A stretch of DNA of 35,144 nucleotides from Syntrophomonadaceae bacterium (GTDB lineage: Bacteria; Bacillota; Syntrophomonadia; Syntrophomonadales; Syntrophomonadaceae), in assembly GCA_028706315.1 (NCBI GenBank), contig JAQWBP010000022.1, positions 1 to 35,144 on the forward strand. The letters are read 5' to 3'. Numbering within the stretch: the first letter of the stretch is position 1; each line of letters opens with the position of its first letter. A program made the position numbers and the translations under genes. The notes beneath the pieces were generated by a model. The model did not search any database. It saw only the letters and a list, made by a program, of their open reading frames with translations, and was not told the origin of the DNA. Positions 1 to 7,826 of the stretch are shown here, piece after piece.

Positions 1-13
1 TCAGTTTACATCC

Positions 14-46
14 AAACCTCCTCTTTACGAGGAGGTTTGTTTTTTT
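14..46 (+). terminator. Rho-independent terminator of an upstream gene
   Basis: A perfect 10-bp stem (AAACCTCCTC at 14-23 with GAGGAGGTTT at 29-38) and a 5-nt loop are followed by a run of T. It ends a gene lying left of the window. Confidence 0.85.
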
Positions 47-115
47 CAGCCTAATTTCTATAATCTAATCTTCCACGCCTTTCTTACGGCCCACAGCCCC
101 AAAATTAAGCGCGAT

Positions 116-300
116 TCGCACACAGATGTATTGACGCAGACTAATATGACTAACGCAGAATTTTTTAGACGCAGATTAACGCTGATTTATATGATCGAAG
201 CAGATCTTTTTTTTATATTTTTGAAAAGTGCAAAGCACTTTTCAATAGAAGAATAAAATCAGCGATAATCATAATGATCAGCGTAAATCTGCGTCCAATT
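116..300. repeat. Intergenic inverted-repeat unit, copy 1
   Basis: The left half carries several direct repeats of the type GACGCAGATTAACGCTGATT. The right half carries the same words in reverse complement (AATCAGCG, ATCAGCGTAAATCTGCGTC). The centre is a perfect hairpin, TTGAAAAGTGC-aaa-GCACTTTTCAA (221-245). Related units lie at 1090-1405 and 6724-6895. No coding potential is seen in this 360-bp leader of cwlD. Confidence 0.7.
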
Positions 301-318
301 AACTTTCTTAATAAATAG

Positions 319-360
319 CCGTTTTATTGCATATATAATAACTAGATTTTAATAAAACGG
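319..360. promoter_or_regulatory. Inverted repeat around the probable cwlD -10 region
   Basis: CCGTTTTATT (319-328) and AATAAAACGG (351-360) are perfect 10-bp inverted arms 22 nt apart. A TATAAT at 334-339 lies between them. No good -35 hexamer sits 17 bp upstream, so an alternative sigma factor or activator is possible. The right arm touches the cwlD ribosome binding site, so the structure could act as an operator or an RNA hairpin. Confidence 0.45.
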
Positions 361-369
361 GTGATATTA

Positions 370-1083
370 TTGAAACCTATATTTATTCCCAGAAAAAAAG
401 CTAGTGTAGCAGTGGCGATGGTACTGTTATCATTTTTATGCTTGGTGGTGGTCATTACCGGAAACGAACAAGAAGAATATGTTTTGTCGTATATGCTAGC
501 TAACAAGGTAATAGTCATAGATCCTGGGCATGGCGGGCTTGACCAGGGTGCAACCCGGGGTGACATTATTGAAAAAGATATTACCCTCGAGATAGGGAAA
601 AAGCTAACCCAGAACCTCAGTCAGGCAGGAGCGATGGTAATTCTTCTGCGGGAAAATGAAAGCGACCTGGCGGGAGATGAATTTACCGGAACTATTGGCG
701 AGCATAAAAAAGCTGATATGAAAAAGCGGGTTGATAAGGCTAATAAGGCTGGTGGCGAGCTGTTTGTCAGTATACATGCTAATGCTGTTCTTAACAATAC
801 CTGGTCAGGTTCTCAAGTCTTTTATCAGGAGGGCAGCGAGGAAAGCAAAATTGTGGCTGAATCTATTCAGGAGGAATTAAGCAGGATACTGGGGAATACT
901 AAGCGTAAGCCTAAAGCCGGAAATTTTTATGTACTCCGTAATTCTAAAATGTCTGGAGTATTAGTAGAAGTAGGGTTTATATCTAATCCCAGAGAAGGCC
1001 GGCTCTTAATGAACGATGAATACCAGGCAAAAATTGCCTACGCTATAATGTCCGGCATAGCCAAAGCCCAACTAAATGAATAA
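370..1083 (+). CDS. cwlD: N-acetylmuramoyl-L-alanine amidase CwlD (Amidase_3)
   Basis: This zinc-dependent amidase cleaves the N-acetylmuramoyl-L-alanine bond of peptidoglycan. In spore formers CwlD acts in making the muramic lactam of the spore cortex. An N-terminal hydrophobic stretch (about residues 12-30) is a signal anchor. The zinc-ligand motifs are visible: DPGHGG, the Glu of IEKDITLEI, SIHAN, and the catalytic Glu of LVEVGFISNPREG near the C-terminus. I place the start at TTG 370 because GGGTGAT (359-365) is spaced well for it; the in-frame GTG at 361 overlaps that site and has no Shine-Dalgarno sequence of its own. Length (about 237 aa) is normal for CwlD. The assignment to this family is firm; the sporulation role is inferred from the family. 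Confidence 0.88.
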   Translation: MKPIFIPRKKASVAVAMVLLSFLCLVVVITGNEQEEYVLSYMLANKVIVIDPGHGGLDQGATRGDIIEKDITLEIGKKLTQNLSQAGAMVILLRENESDLAGDEFTGTIGEHKKADMKKRVDKANKAGGELFVSIHANAVLNNTWSGSQVFYQEGSEESKIVAESIQEELSRILGNTKRKPKAGNFYVLRNSKMSGVLVEVGFISNPREGRLLMNDEYQAKIAYAIMSGIAKAQLNE

Positions 1084-1089
1084 ATACAG

Positions 1090-1405
1090 AGCCTTTTTAG
1101 ACGCAGAATTACGCAGACTTATATGACTAACGCAGACTTTTTAGACGCAGATTTACGCTGATTTATATGATTTACGCAGATCGTTTTATTCAACGCGGGT
1201 TCGCTAACGCTCACACGCGGATTTTTTTATTAATTATGTATATGAAAGTGCAAAGCACTTTCATATACTATTTAAAATATTAAGGAAAAATCAGCGGTAA
1301 TCATATAAATCAGTGAAAATCAGTGTCCGAAATCCCTATGATTCACGTAAAGGCTATCAAACTAGTCTGCGTAAGTCATAATAGTCTGCGATAGTCTGCG
1401 TCTAA
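1090..1405. repeat. Intergenic inverted-repeat unit, copy 2
   Basis: This fills most of the 353-bp gap before the amrBA fusion. Left-half words (GACGCAGATTTACGCTGATT, ACGCAGACT) recur inverted in the right half (AATCAGCGGTAATCA, AGTCTGCGT). The centre is a perfect 14-bp hairpin, GTATATGAAAGTGC-aaa-GCACTTTCATATAC (1238-1268). A further word, GCGGGTTCGCTAACGCTCAC (near 1195), appears inverted in copy 3 at about 6870-6890. Confidence 0.7.
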
Positions 1406-1439
1406 TATAATTACGAATACAGGAAAAGGAGATGATTTG

Positions 1440-2834
1440 ATGATAACGTATGCGGCTCTTTCTCCACATCCGCCCATAATTGTGCCTTATATTGGCGGCG
1501 AACGGCTTAAGGATTGTGAGCAAACGGTGAAGGGTATAAAACAAATGGCTCGGGAACTGCTGGCAACTTCACCAGATACTATAGTTTTCTTGACCCCGCA
1601 TGGCAATGTTTTTGCTGACTGTATTAGCTATTTAAGCGACCCAGTACTTGAAGGGGATTTTTCTAATTTCGGCAGCCGTGTAGAGGGGACAAGCATGAGT
1701 AATGATATAGCTCTTCTGGCCGAAATAGAAAAACAGGCTCGCCGCTCTGCGCTTAACTTTATTGGACTAGACAGAGCTACTGCCCGAGAACATCACCTTA
1801 ACCCGCATTTAGACCACGGGATTCTCGTACCTTTGCATTATTTGCAGGAAGCAGGTATGGGAAGTATTGATATCGCTGCCATAAGTATCGGCTACTTATC
1901 AATATTAGAATTATATACTTTGGGTCGCCTAATTAGTGGGGCAGCTGAGCAATTGGGTAAAAAAGTAGCTATAGTAGCTTCCGGGGATATGTCGCACCGC
2001 TTGAAAGACGAAGGCCCTTATGATTACCATCCTGATGGTCCCCGATTTGATGCAACAGTTAAAGAATTAATCGCAGCAGGGGATGCAGTTTCAATACTTA
2101 ATATTCCGGAAGATTTACGGGATAATGCTGGCGAGTGCGGCTACCGCTCAATAGTTATTATGCTCGGAGCGCTGGATGGAAAGGCCTTTAAAGCTACGGT
2201 GTTTAGTTATGAAGGACCTTTTGGGGTAGGTTACCTGATTGCCGGGTTTATCCCCGGAAAAAAGAATGATAGCCTCCTAGAAAAACTCCAGCAGATAAAA
2301 AAGAGTGAAATGGAGCAAAACCGCAGGGAGGAGAGCCTGCCAGTAAAATGGGCACGTAGGATACTCGAAGATTACGTTAAAACCGGGAAACTACCAGAGC
2401 TGCCTCTAGAAATGGCGGAACTAAAAGAGCAAAAAGCCGGGGCTTTTGTTTCCTTGAAGAAAAATGGTCAACTCCGAGGATGTATAGGAACAATTATGCC
2501 GGCTTATGGGGACTTATCAGAAGAAATAGCAGGTAATGCAGTAAGTGCAGGAACCCGCGATCCTCGTTTTGCGCCGGTAACTGAGAATGAACTTAATGAG
2601 CTAGTTTATTCGGTAGATATTATGGGTGAGCCAGAGCCTTGTACCCTAGAAGATCTTGATCCCTGTAAATATGGTGTGATTGTCAGTCGTGGAAACCGAA
2701 GAGGATTACTCCTGCCAGATTTGGAAGGAGTAGATACGGTGGATGAGCAAATATCCATAGCTTTACAAAAAGCAGGAATTTCACCGGGGGAAAAATATAG
2801 CTTAGAGCGTTTTGAGGTAACCAGATATAAATAA
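1440..2834 (+). CDS. AmmeMemoRadiSam system fusion protein, AmrB (MEMO/LigB-like) + AmrA (AMMECR1)
   Basis: This 464-aa protein joins two parts of the widely conserved but functionally unsolved AmmeMemoRadiSam system. Residues 1 to about 270 are the Memo-like, class III extradiol-dioxygenase-fold domain, with HPPIIVPYIGG near the start, TPHGNVF, and ASGDMSHRL. Residues about 285-464 are AMMECR1, with the hallmark LRGCIGT at about 345. The start is ATG 1440 after AAGGAGAT (1426-1433); a TTG immediately before it is less likely. The third partner, the radical SAM protein, is the next gene, 292 bp downstream. The fusion supports physical interaction of the two domains. The substrate is unknown. 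Confidence 0.9.
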   Translation: MITYAALSPHPPIIVPYIGGERLKDCEQTVKGIKQMARELLATSPDTIVFLTPHGNVFADCISYLSDPVLEGDFSNFGSRVEGTSMSNDIALLAEIEKQARRSALNFIGLDRATAREHHLNPHLDHGILVPLHYLQEAGMGSIDIAAISIGYLSILELYTLGRLISGAAEQLGKKVAIVASGDMSHRLKDEGPYDYHPDGPRFDATVKELIAAGDAVSILNIPEDLRDNAGECGYRSIVIMLGALDGKAFKATVFSYEGPFGVGYLIAGFIPGKKNDSLLEKLQQIKKSEMEQNRREESLPVKWARRILEDYVKTGKLPELPLEMAELKEQKAGAFVSLKKNGQLRGCIGTIMPAYGDLSEEIAGNAVSAGTRDPRFAPVTENELNELVYSVDIMGEPEPCTLEDLDPCKYGVIVSRGNRRGLLLPDLEGVDTVDEQISIALQKAGISPGEKYSLERFEVTRYK

Positions 2835-2857
2835 CTGAAAAAAGTCATAGGGCGTTA

Positions 2858-3067
2858 GTTTGAATGCACAAATATTCCGGCTCCAATCTCCGCATGGGAA
2901 ACACCAACTGCTTGTCTTGCGGCTACAGGGGTACCGGGCAAATTCACATCCGTGTTCACTGCCCGCTCGCGACGTCCGTGTCGCTCGCCCCCTTCCGCCA
3001 CTGCGCCTTCGCAGGGTGTTTCTACCATGCTCCGCTAACGTCGCTCTCCATATTTATGCATTCAAAC
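2858..3067. mobile_element. MITE-like GC-rich element with terminal inverted repeats
   Basis: GTTTGAATGCACAAATAT (from 2858) and ATATTTATGCATTCAAAC (3050-3067) are near-perfect 18-bp terminal inverted repeats, with one mismatch, bounding 210 bp. The interior is far more GC-rich than the flanks and full of short palindromic words such as GCGACGTCCGTGTCGC. Both strands have open frames of 70-80 codons, but they show no family features and one end lies in the terminal repeat. I therefore read it as a non-autonomous or palindromic repeat element between amrBA and amrS. No clear target-site duplication is visible. Confidence 0.55.
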
Positions 3068-3126
3068 AGGATAGTCTAGGTTTGCAGGGAAACCATTGTT
3101 AAAATATTCTAATAGGTTGTGATATT

Positions 3127-4125
3127 ATGCCTAGAGTAGAAGCACGTTTTTATGAAAAAATGGATGACAATCGGGTAAGATGTGTTTTATGTCCTCACCA
3201 TTGTCTGCTGAAAGAAGATCAAAGAGGATTATGCCGGGTAAGAGTTAACCAAGAAGGCAGGCTATATAGTCTAAATTATGCGGAACTGGCTTCTCTGGCG
3301 CTAGATCCCATCGAGAAAAAACCTTTGTTTCATTTTTTCCCTGGGAGCCTCATATTATCTACCGGGACTTTTGGCTGCAACCTGGCCTGTGCTTTTTGCC
3401 AGAACTATGCTCTGGCGCACGAAGAGCCGGTGACACGAAGGGTTGATGTTTCTGGACTGGTAGATGCGGCTTTGCAGTGTAAACCGCAAGGTTCAGTAGG
3501 AGTGGCTTTTACTTACAACGAACCTTCTATATGGTATGAATATGTGCGTGATGCAGCCGTAAAGTTAAAGGAAAATGATTTAAAAGTAGTTCTAGTTACC
3601 AACGGCTATATTGAGAAACAGCCTCTGGAAGAGCTTTTACCTTATATTGATGCAATGAATATAGATGTTAAAGCTTTTACTGACGAGTTTTACCGGAGAA
3701 ACTGCCGGGGAAAATTAGACGCGGTTAAGGCTACAGTAGAAACTGCAGTAGGGAAAACTCATGTGGAAATTACTAATCTGGTAATTCCGGGTGAAAATGA
3801 CGCTCCAGGTGAAATCGAAGGATTAGCGCGCTGGCTGGCGTCCTTAGATCCTGATATACCATTACATTTATCGAGATACCACCCAGCTTACCAGTTTCAA
3901 AAGGAAGCTACACCAGAAGAGACCCTGGAAGTAGCTCGGGATACAGCTGGGCAGTATTTAAACTTTGTCTACCTGGGTAATCTGGGCGGGGAGAATAATA
4001 ATACCTTTTGCCGCGCATGCGGAAAACTTTTAATCAGTCGAAATGTATATCATACGCATATTACTGGATTAGAAAGAGGAAACTGTACTAATTGTGGCAG
4101 CAAAATTGCATATATTATCAGCTAA
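3127..4125 (+). CDS. amrS: AmmeMemoRadiSam system radical SAM enzyme
   Basis: This radical SAM protein of 332 aa belongs to the pyruvate-formate-lyase-activase-like branch that accompanies AmrA and AmrB. The [4Fe-4S]/SAM motif CNLACAFC has cysteines at about 84, 88 and 91. An N-terminal Cys cluster (CVLCPHHC with a further Cys at 36) and a C-terminal zinc-ribbon-like set (CRACG and NCTNCG) flank the core. AFTYNEPSIWYE and ITNLVIPGEND are typical of the family. The ribosome binding site is weak (AGGTTGTGAT before ATG 3127). It sits with the amrB-amrA fusion, so the whole three-domain system is encoded here, interrupted by the MITE-like repeat. The reaction is unknown. Confidence 0.9.
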   Translation: MPRVEARFYEKMDDNRVRCVLCPHHCLLKEDQRGLCRVRVNQEGRLYSLNYAELASLALDPIEKKPLFHFFPGSLILSTGTFGCNLACAFCQNYALAHEEPVTRRVDVSGLVDAALQCKPQGSVGVAFTYNEPSIWYEYVRDAAVKLKENDLKVVLVTNGYIEKQPLEELLPYIDAMNIDVKAFTDEFYRRNCRGKLDAVKATVETAVGKTHVEITNLVIPGENDAPGEIEGLARWLASLDPDIPLHLSRYHPAYQFQKEATPEETLEVARDTAGQYLNFVYLGNLGGENNNTFCRACGKLLISRNVYHTHITGLERGNCTNCGSKIAYIIS

Positions 4126-4150
4126 TGGGGAACTAAATTTCAGAAAGAAC

Positions 4151-4190
4151 AGAAGGGGAAGGAGCAAAAGCTCTCTCCCCTTCTTTATAT
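4151..4190 (+). terminator. Terminator after amrS
   Basis: AGAAGGGGAAGGAG (4151-4164) pairs with CTCTCTCCCCTTCT (4171-4184), with minor mismatches around a short A-rich loop. A weak TTTAT tail follows. It closes the amr unit 25 bp after the stop codon. Confidence 0.7.
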
Positions 4191-4323
4191 GAAAGCTACC
4201 GGGAAGTCCCGGCCAGCTGTTCAAGCTAGTACCTATATATTACCCATAATCTAGGTTATGAATACATCATATTTAATGTTACTAGGGCGGATACTTTTTC
4301 GGTTGTATTTCTTATTTTTATTC

Positions 4324-4352
4324 TTGTAAAATTATACACTAGGATGTATAAT
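4324..4352 (+). promoter_or_regulatory. Promoter of the arginine operon
   Basis: A -35 hexamer TTGTAA (4324-4329) and a -10 TATAAT (4347-4352) are separated by 17 bp. The promoter lies about 77 nt before argC. A perfect inverted repeat, ATTATACA-6-TGTATAAT (4331-4352), covers the -10 region. Confidence 0.7.
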
Positions 4353-4358
4353 TATTAA
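4345..4358. promoter_or_regulatory. Probable ArgR/AhrC operator (ARG box)
   Basis: TGTATAATTATTAA matches 12 of 14 positions of the palindromic ARG box core TGAATAATTATTCA and overlaps the -10 element. Repression by arginine-bound ArgR would fit the operon behind it. This is inferred from the motif only. Confidence 0.55.
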
Positions 4359-4428
4359 TGTTTACTACAACAGTATTGCTTGCCGGCACAAATTAGTTAG
4401 TGCCCTTGATTAAAGGAGGATTACGCTA

Positions 4429-5466
4429 ATGTTTAAAGTAGGAATAGTTGGCGATGGATATACGGCAGCAGAGTTACTTAGGCTTTTAGCCGGTCACGAT
4501 GAATTAGAACCAGTTTGTATATTATCTACCGATAATGTAGGTAAAAGAATAGATGATATTTATCCCCAGCTTACCGGGTTTAGCAGTTTAACTTGTGAAG
4601 AGAGTAAGATTGAAAATATAATAGGCCGCTGTGATGCGGTATTTCTTGCTTTGCCCCACGGGCTATCAGTTACCATGGCTATGGAGCTGCTGCCTGCCGG
4701 CATTAAATGTGTTGATCTGGGGGCAGATTTCCGCTTGAAAGATGCCGCCCTTTATGAGAAATACTATGAGAAAGTGCATGAAGCACCAGAGATGTTAAAA
4801 GAGGCAGTTTACGGCCTGCCCGAATTATACCGGGAACAGGTTAAAAAAACGGATTTGGTTGCTAACCCCGGATGTTTTCCCACCAGCGCTATCTTACCAC
4901 TGGCGCCGCTTTTAGGGGCAGGTATAGTAGAACCTGCTGGGATAGTGATAGATTCAAAGAGTGGAGTAACTGGTGCCGGGCGGACAGCTAAAGCCAGCAA
5001 TCATTTTTGCGAGGTTAATGAAGGTATCAAAGCATACGGAGTAGGGACACACCGGCATGGACCGGAAATAGCTCAGGAGTTAAGTTTTGCCGCTGGTAGT
5101 CAGGTAGAAATGATATTTACCCCGCATCTGGTGCCTATGAACCGGGGTATACTGACTACAACTTATGCCCGGCTATGTTCTGGAGCGAAGGCAGAACAAG
5201 TTAGAGAAGTCCTGGAAGGTAAATACGGCAAAGAAGACTTTATTCGGGTGCTGCCTGATGGTCGCATACCGCACACCAAATGGGTATATGGCAGCAATCT
5301 TGTGGATATTGGTATTTATGCTGATGATGCCAGCGGTCGGGTGGTATTAATATCGGCCATTGATAATCTTACTAAAGGTGCGTCCGGTCAGGCCATACAA
5401 AACTTGAACCTGATGTTAGGCATTGCCGAAGATAAGGGCCTAAAATTCCCGGGTGTGCACCCATAA
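4429..5466 (+). CDS. argC: N-acetyl-gamma-glutamyl-phosphate reductase
   Basis: This enzyme makes the NADPH-dependent reduction of N-acetylglutamyl-5-phosphate to the semialdehyde, the third step of arginine synthesis. An N-terminal Rossmann fold (GIVGDGYTAAELLRLL, residues about 4-19) leads to the catalytic cysteine in ANPGCFPTSA (C149). GVTGAGR and the C-terminal IDNLTKGASGQAIQN are family signatures. Length (345 aa) is standard. A strong AAAGGAGG precedes ATG 4429. It is the first gene of argCJBDFG, directly behind the ARG-box promoter. Confidence 0.97.
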   Translation: MFKVGIVGDGYTAAELLRLLAGHDELEPVCILSTDNVGKRIDDIYPQLTGFSSLTCEESKIENIIGRCDAVFLALPHGLSVTMAMELLPAGIKCVDLGADFRLKDAALYEKYYEKVHEAPEMLKEAVYGLPELYREQVKKTDLVANPGCFPTSAILPLAPLLGAGIVEPAGIVIDSKSGVTGAGRTAKASNHFCEVNEGIKAYGVGTHRHGPEIAQELSFAAGSQVEMIFTPHLVPMNRGILTTTYARLCSGAKAEQVREVLEGKYGKEDFIRVLPDGRIPHTKWVYGSNLVDIGIYADDASGRVVLISAIDNLTKGASGQAIQNLNLMLGIAEDKGLKFPGVHP

Positions 5467-5490
5467 ACGCTAAAATTGGAGGCAAAAGGA

Positions 5491-6696
5491 ATGAAAGTAG
5501 TCGATGGCAGCATAACTACTCCGCGGGGATTTCTCGCTCAGGGAGTATGTGCAGCAATTAAAAAAAAGGATAAAAAAGATGTAGCTATTATTTTTTCACC
5601 GGTAAAATGCACGGCTGCCGGGGTATATACAACCAACAAAGTAAGGGCAGCATGTATTGATATTAGTGTAAATCACCTAAAAGATGGGCTAGCCCAGGCA
5701 ATTGTAGCTAATAGTGGCAATGCTAATGCTTGCACTGGTGAGCAAGGATTTGAAGATGCCATTACTATGGCGAACCTAACGGCTGAACTTTTGCATATTG
5801 AACCATCTGAGGTATTAGTCGCCTCTACGGGTGTAATTGGCGTTTTTATGCCGATGGATAGAATTGAAGCTGGCATAAGCCAGGCAGCCCGGAGTCTTGC
5901 TCCTGATGGAGCCCATAACGCAGCTCTGGCTCTTCTGACTACCGACCTGGCTACTAAAGAGATAGCGGTAGAAATAGAACTGCAGGGTAAAACTGTGTAT
6001 ATCGGGGCGATAGCCAAAGGTTCAGGTATGATACATCCGAACATGGCAACTATGCTGGCTTTTATTACTACTGATGCTGCTATTAGCAGTCAGTGTTTAC
6101 AAAAACTTTTAAAAGAATCGGCAGCTAAGTCTTATAACATGATAAGTGTTGATCGTGATACTTCGACTAATGATATGGCTATTATCATGGCGAACGGATT
6201 AGCAGGTAATCCTTGTATAGATGATGTTACATCAGAAGATTATCAGATACTTAAACAGGCCATTGATTTTATAAATATCTCTTTGGCTAAAATGATTGCC
6301 CGTGATGGTGAGGGTGCTACTCATCTAATCGAAGTAAGGGCTATAAATGCTCCTGATTACGAAACAGCCCGCCTGATAGCTCGTTCTATTACTGGCTCTA
6401 ATCTTACTAAGGCAGCAGTTTTCGGCGCTGATGCTAACTGGGGCAGAATCCTGGCTGCAGCGGGTTATTCAGGAGCTGATTTTGATCCTTACCAGACTGA
6501 TATTTATCTGGGGGAAGAAAAGATGGCTGAAAATGGCATGGGGCTGAATTTTGACGAAGATAATGCCCGCCAGGAATTAGAGAAGGAAAATGTAATTATA
6601 ACCGTTGACCTCAAGTCAGGAGATTGCCATGCTACTGCCTGGGGTTGTGACTTAACTTATGACTACGTAAAAATAAATGCCGACTACAGGACTTAA
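5491..6696 (+). CDS. argJ: Glutamate N-acetyltransferase / ornithine acetyltransferase
   Basis: ArgJ moves the acetyl group from N-acetylornithine to glutamate, giving a cyclic pathway. Bifunctional forms also use acetyl-CoA. The precursor self-cleaves before the Thr of HPNMATMLAF (about residue 187), which becomes the N-terminal nucleophile of the beta chain. KGSGMIHPNMATML and the ANWGRILAAAGYS signature are present. The start is ATG 5491 with GGAGG at 5478-5482; an in-frame TTG at 5476 overlaps that site. It follows argC by 24 bp. No separate argA-type synthase is in the window, so a bifunctional enzyme is plausible but cannot be read from sequence. Confidence 0.96.
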   Translation: MKVVDGSITTPRGFLAQGVCAAIKKKDKKDVAIIFSPVKCTAAGVYTTNKVRAACIDISVNHLKDGLAQAIVANSGNANACTGEQGFEDAITMANLTAELLHIEPSEVLVASTGVIGVFMPMDRIEAGISQAARSLAPDGAHNAALALLTTDLATKEIAVEIELQGKTVYIGAIAKGSGMIHPNMATMLAFITTDAAISSQCLQKLLKESAAKSYNMISVDRDTSTNDMAIIMANGLAGNPCIDDVTSEDYQILKQAIDFINISLAKMIARDGEGATHLIEVRAINAPDYETARLIARSITGSNLTKAAVFGADANWGRILAAAGYSGADFDPYQTDIYLGEEKMAENGMGLNFDEDNARQELEKENVIITVDLKSGDCHATAWGCDLTYDYVKINADYRT

Positions 6697-6723
6697 CCAA
6701 ATTTTGAATTTTGAATTAATGTG

Positions 6724-6895
6724 GAAATGCTGCGCATTTCTTATATTTCGGTAATTCAACGCGGATTGACGCGGATTTAATATGATTTACGCAGATCTTT
6801 CTTCTTTAATAAAAAGTGCTTTGCACTTTTTTTAGATCAGCGGTAATCAGCGTCTTAAAATCTGCGTGTGAGCGTTAGCGAACCCGCGTTTAATT
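6724..6895. repeat. Intergenic inverted-repeat unit, copy 3, inside the arg operon
   Basis: The 235-bp argJ-argB gap holds hairpin GAAATGC-tgc-GCATTTC (6724-6740) and words ACGCGGATTGACGCGGATTT and GATTTACGCAGATC. A central hairpin AAAAAGTGC-ttt-GCACTTTTT (6811-6831) is followed by inverted words (ATCAGCGGTAATCAGCGTC, AATCTGCG). The last part, GTGAGCGTTAGCGAACCCGC, is the reverse complement of a segment of copy 2. It lacks a T-tract that would make it an obvious terminator. Confidence 0.7.
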
Positions 6896-6931
6896 TAAAA
6901 ATTGCCCAACGGGGCGCGAGGGGGGATTTAG

Positions 6932-7795
6932 ATGGTTTTATCAGCTCTGGAAAAAGCGGAAATACTAGTAGAAGCGCTGCCTTACATAAAACAGTTTTAC
7001 GGTAAACGGGTAGTTATTAAGTATGGCGGGGCAGCTATGAAAGACTGTCAACTAAAGAAAAAGGTTATGCAGGATATCGTTTTGATGAAATACGTGGGCA
7101 TGCACCCTATAGTAGTGCATGGTGGCGGCCCGGAAATAAACCGTATGTTAGAAAGGCTTAATATAAACAGCCACTTTGTCAACGGGCTAAGGGTAACTGA
7201 CCGGCAGACTATGGAAATTGTAGAAATGGTCTTAGGGGGAAAGGTTAATAAAGAAATAGTTGCCGGTTTAAATGCCAGTGGTGGCAAAGCTATAGGCTTA
7301 TCTGGAAAAGATGGCAGCCTGATACAGGCACGTCCAGTTGATGATAAGGAAGAACTAGGTTTTGTTGGTGACGTACAGCAGATAAACCCAGAAGTAATAG
7401 AAACAGTAATAGAAAATGGTTATATTCCAGTTATAGCTCCTATAGGGATTGATGATAAACATGAAAGCTACAATATTAATGCTGACCTGGCGGCTGCAGC
7501 TATCGCGGTAGCGCTAAAAGCAGATAAGCTAGTTTTGCTTACTGACGTGCCCGGGCTTTTAATGGATGCGGATGATAGTGACAGCCTGATTTCGGTACTA
7601 AAATTAAGTCAGATTGACGGGTATACTGCAGAAGGCATTATAGCCGGAGGCATGGTACCAAAGATTGATTGCTGTAAAGAATCAGTACTGGGAGGAGTAG
7701 GACGGACCCATATTATTGACGGACGAGTGCCGCACTCGATACTTTTAGAGATATTCACTAATGAAGGTATAGGGACTATGGTGGTTGATGAATAA
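6932..7795 (+). CDS. argB: Acetylglutamate kinase
   Basis: This enzyme phosphorylates N-acetylglutamate, the committed and usually arginine-inhibited step. The amino-acid-kinase fold is clear: VIKYGGAAM near residue 30, [13 protein letters not shown] near 70, and the C-terminal [14 protein letters not shown] and [10 protein letters not shown]. Length (287 aa) is typical, and the N-terminal extension [20 protein letters not shown] resembles the helix used for hexamer assembly in arginine-sensitive forms. The start is ATG 6932 behind GAGGGGGG. It is separated from argJ by a repeat unit, so its transcript may depend on reading through that structure. Confidence 0.96.
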   Translation: MVLSALEKAEILVEALPYIKQFYGKRVVIKYGGAAMKDCQLKKKVMQDIVLMKYVGMHPIVVHGGGPEINRMLERLNINSHFVNGLRVTDRQTMEIVEMVLGGKVNKEIVAGLNASGGKAIGLSGKDGSLIQARPVDDKEELGFVGDVQQINPEVIETVIENGYIPVIAPIGIDDKHESYNINADLAAAAIAVALKADKLVLLTDVPGLLMDADDSDSLISVLKLSQIDGYTAEGIIAGGMVPKIDCCKESVLGGVGRTHIIDGRVPHSILLEIFTNEGIGTMVVDE

Positions 7796-7826
7796 AATTA
7801 ATTGTTGGCCGAAGGGAGACTTTTTT

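Noticed and set aside
2860-3102. Open frames of 71-80 codons on the plus strand
   Set aside because: They lie inside the MITE-like element, share its terminal repeat, have no ribosome binding site and no protein family pattern.
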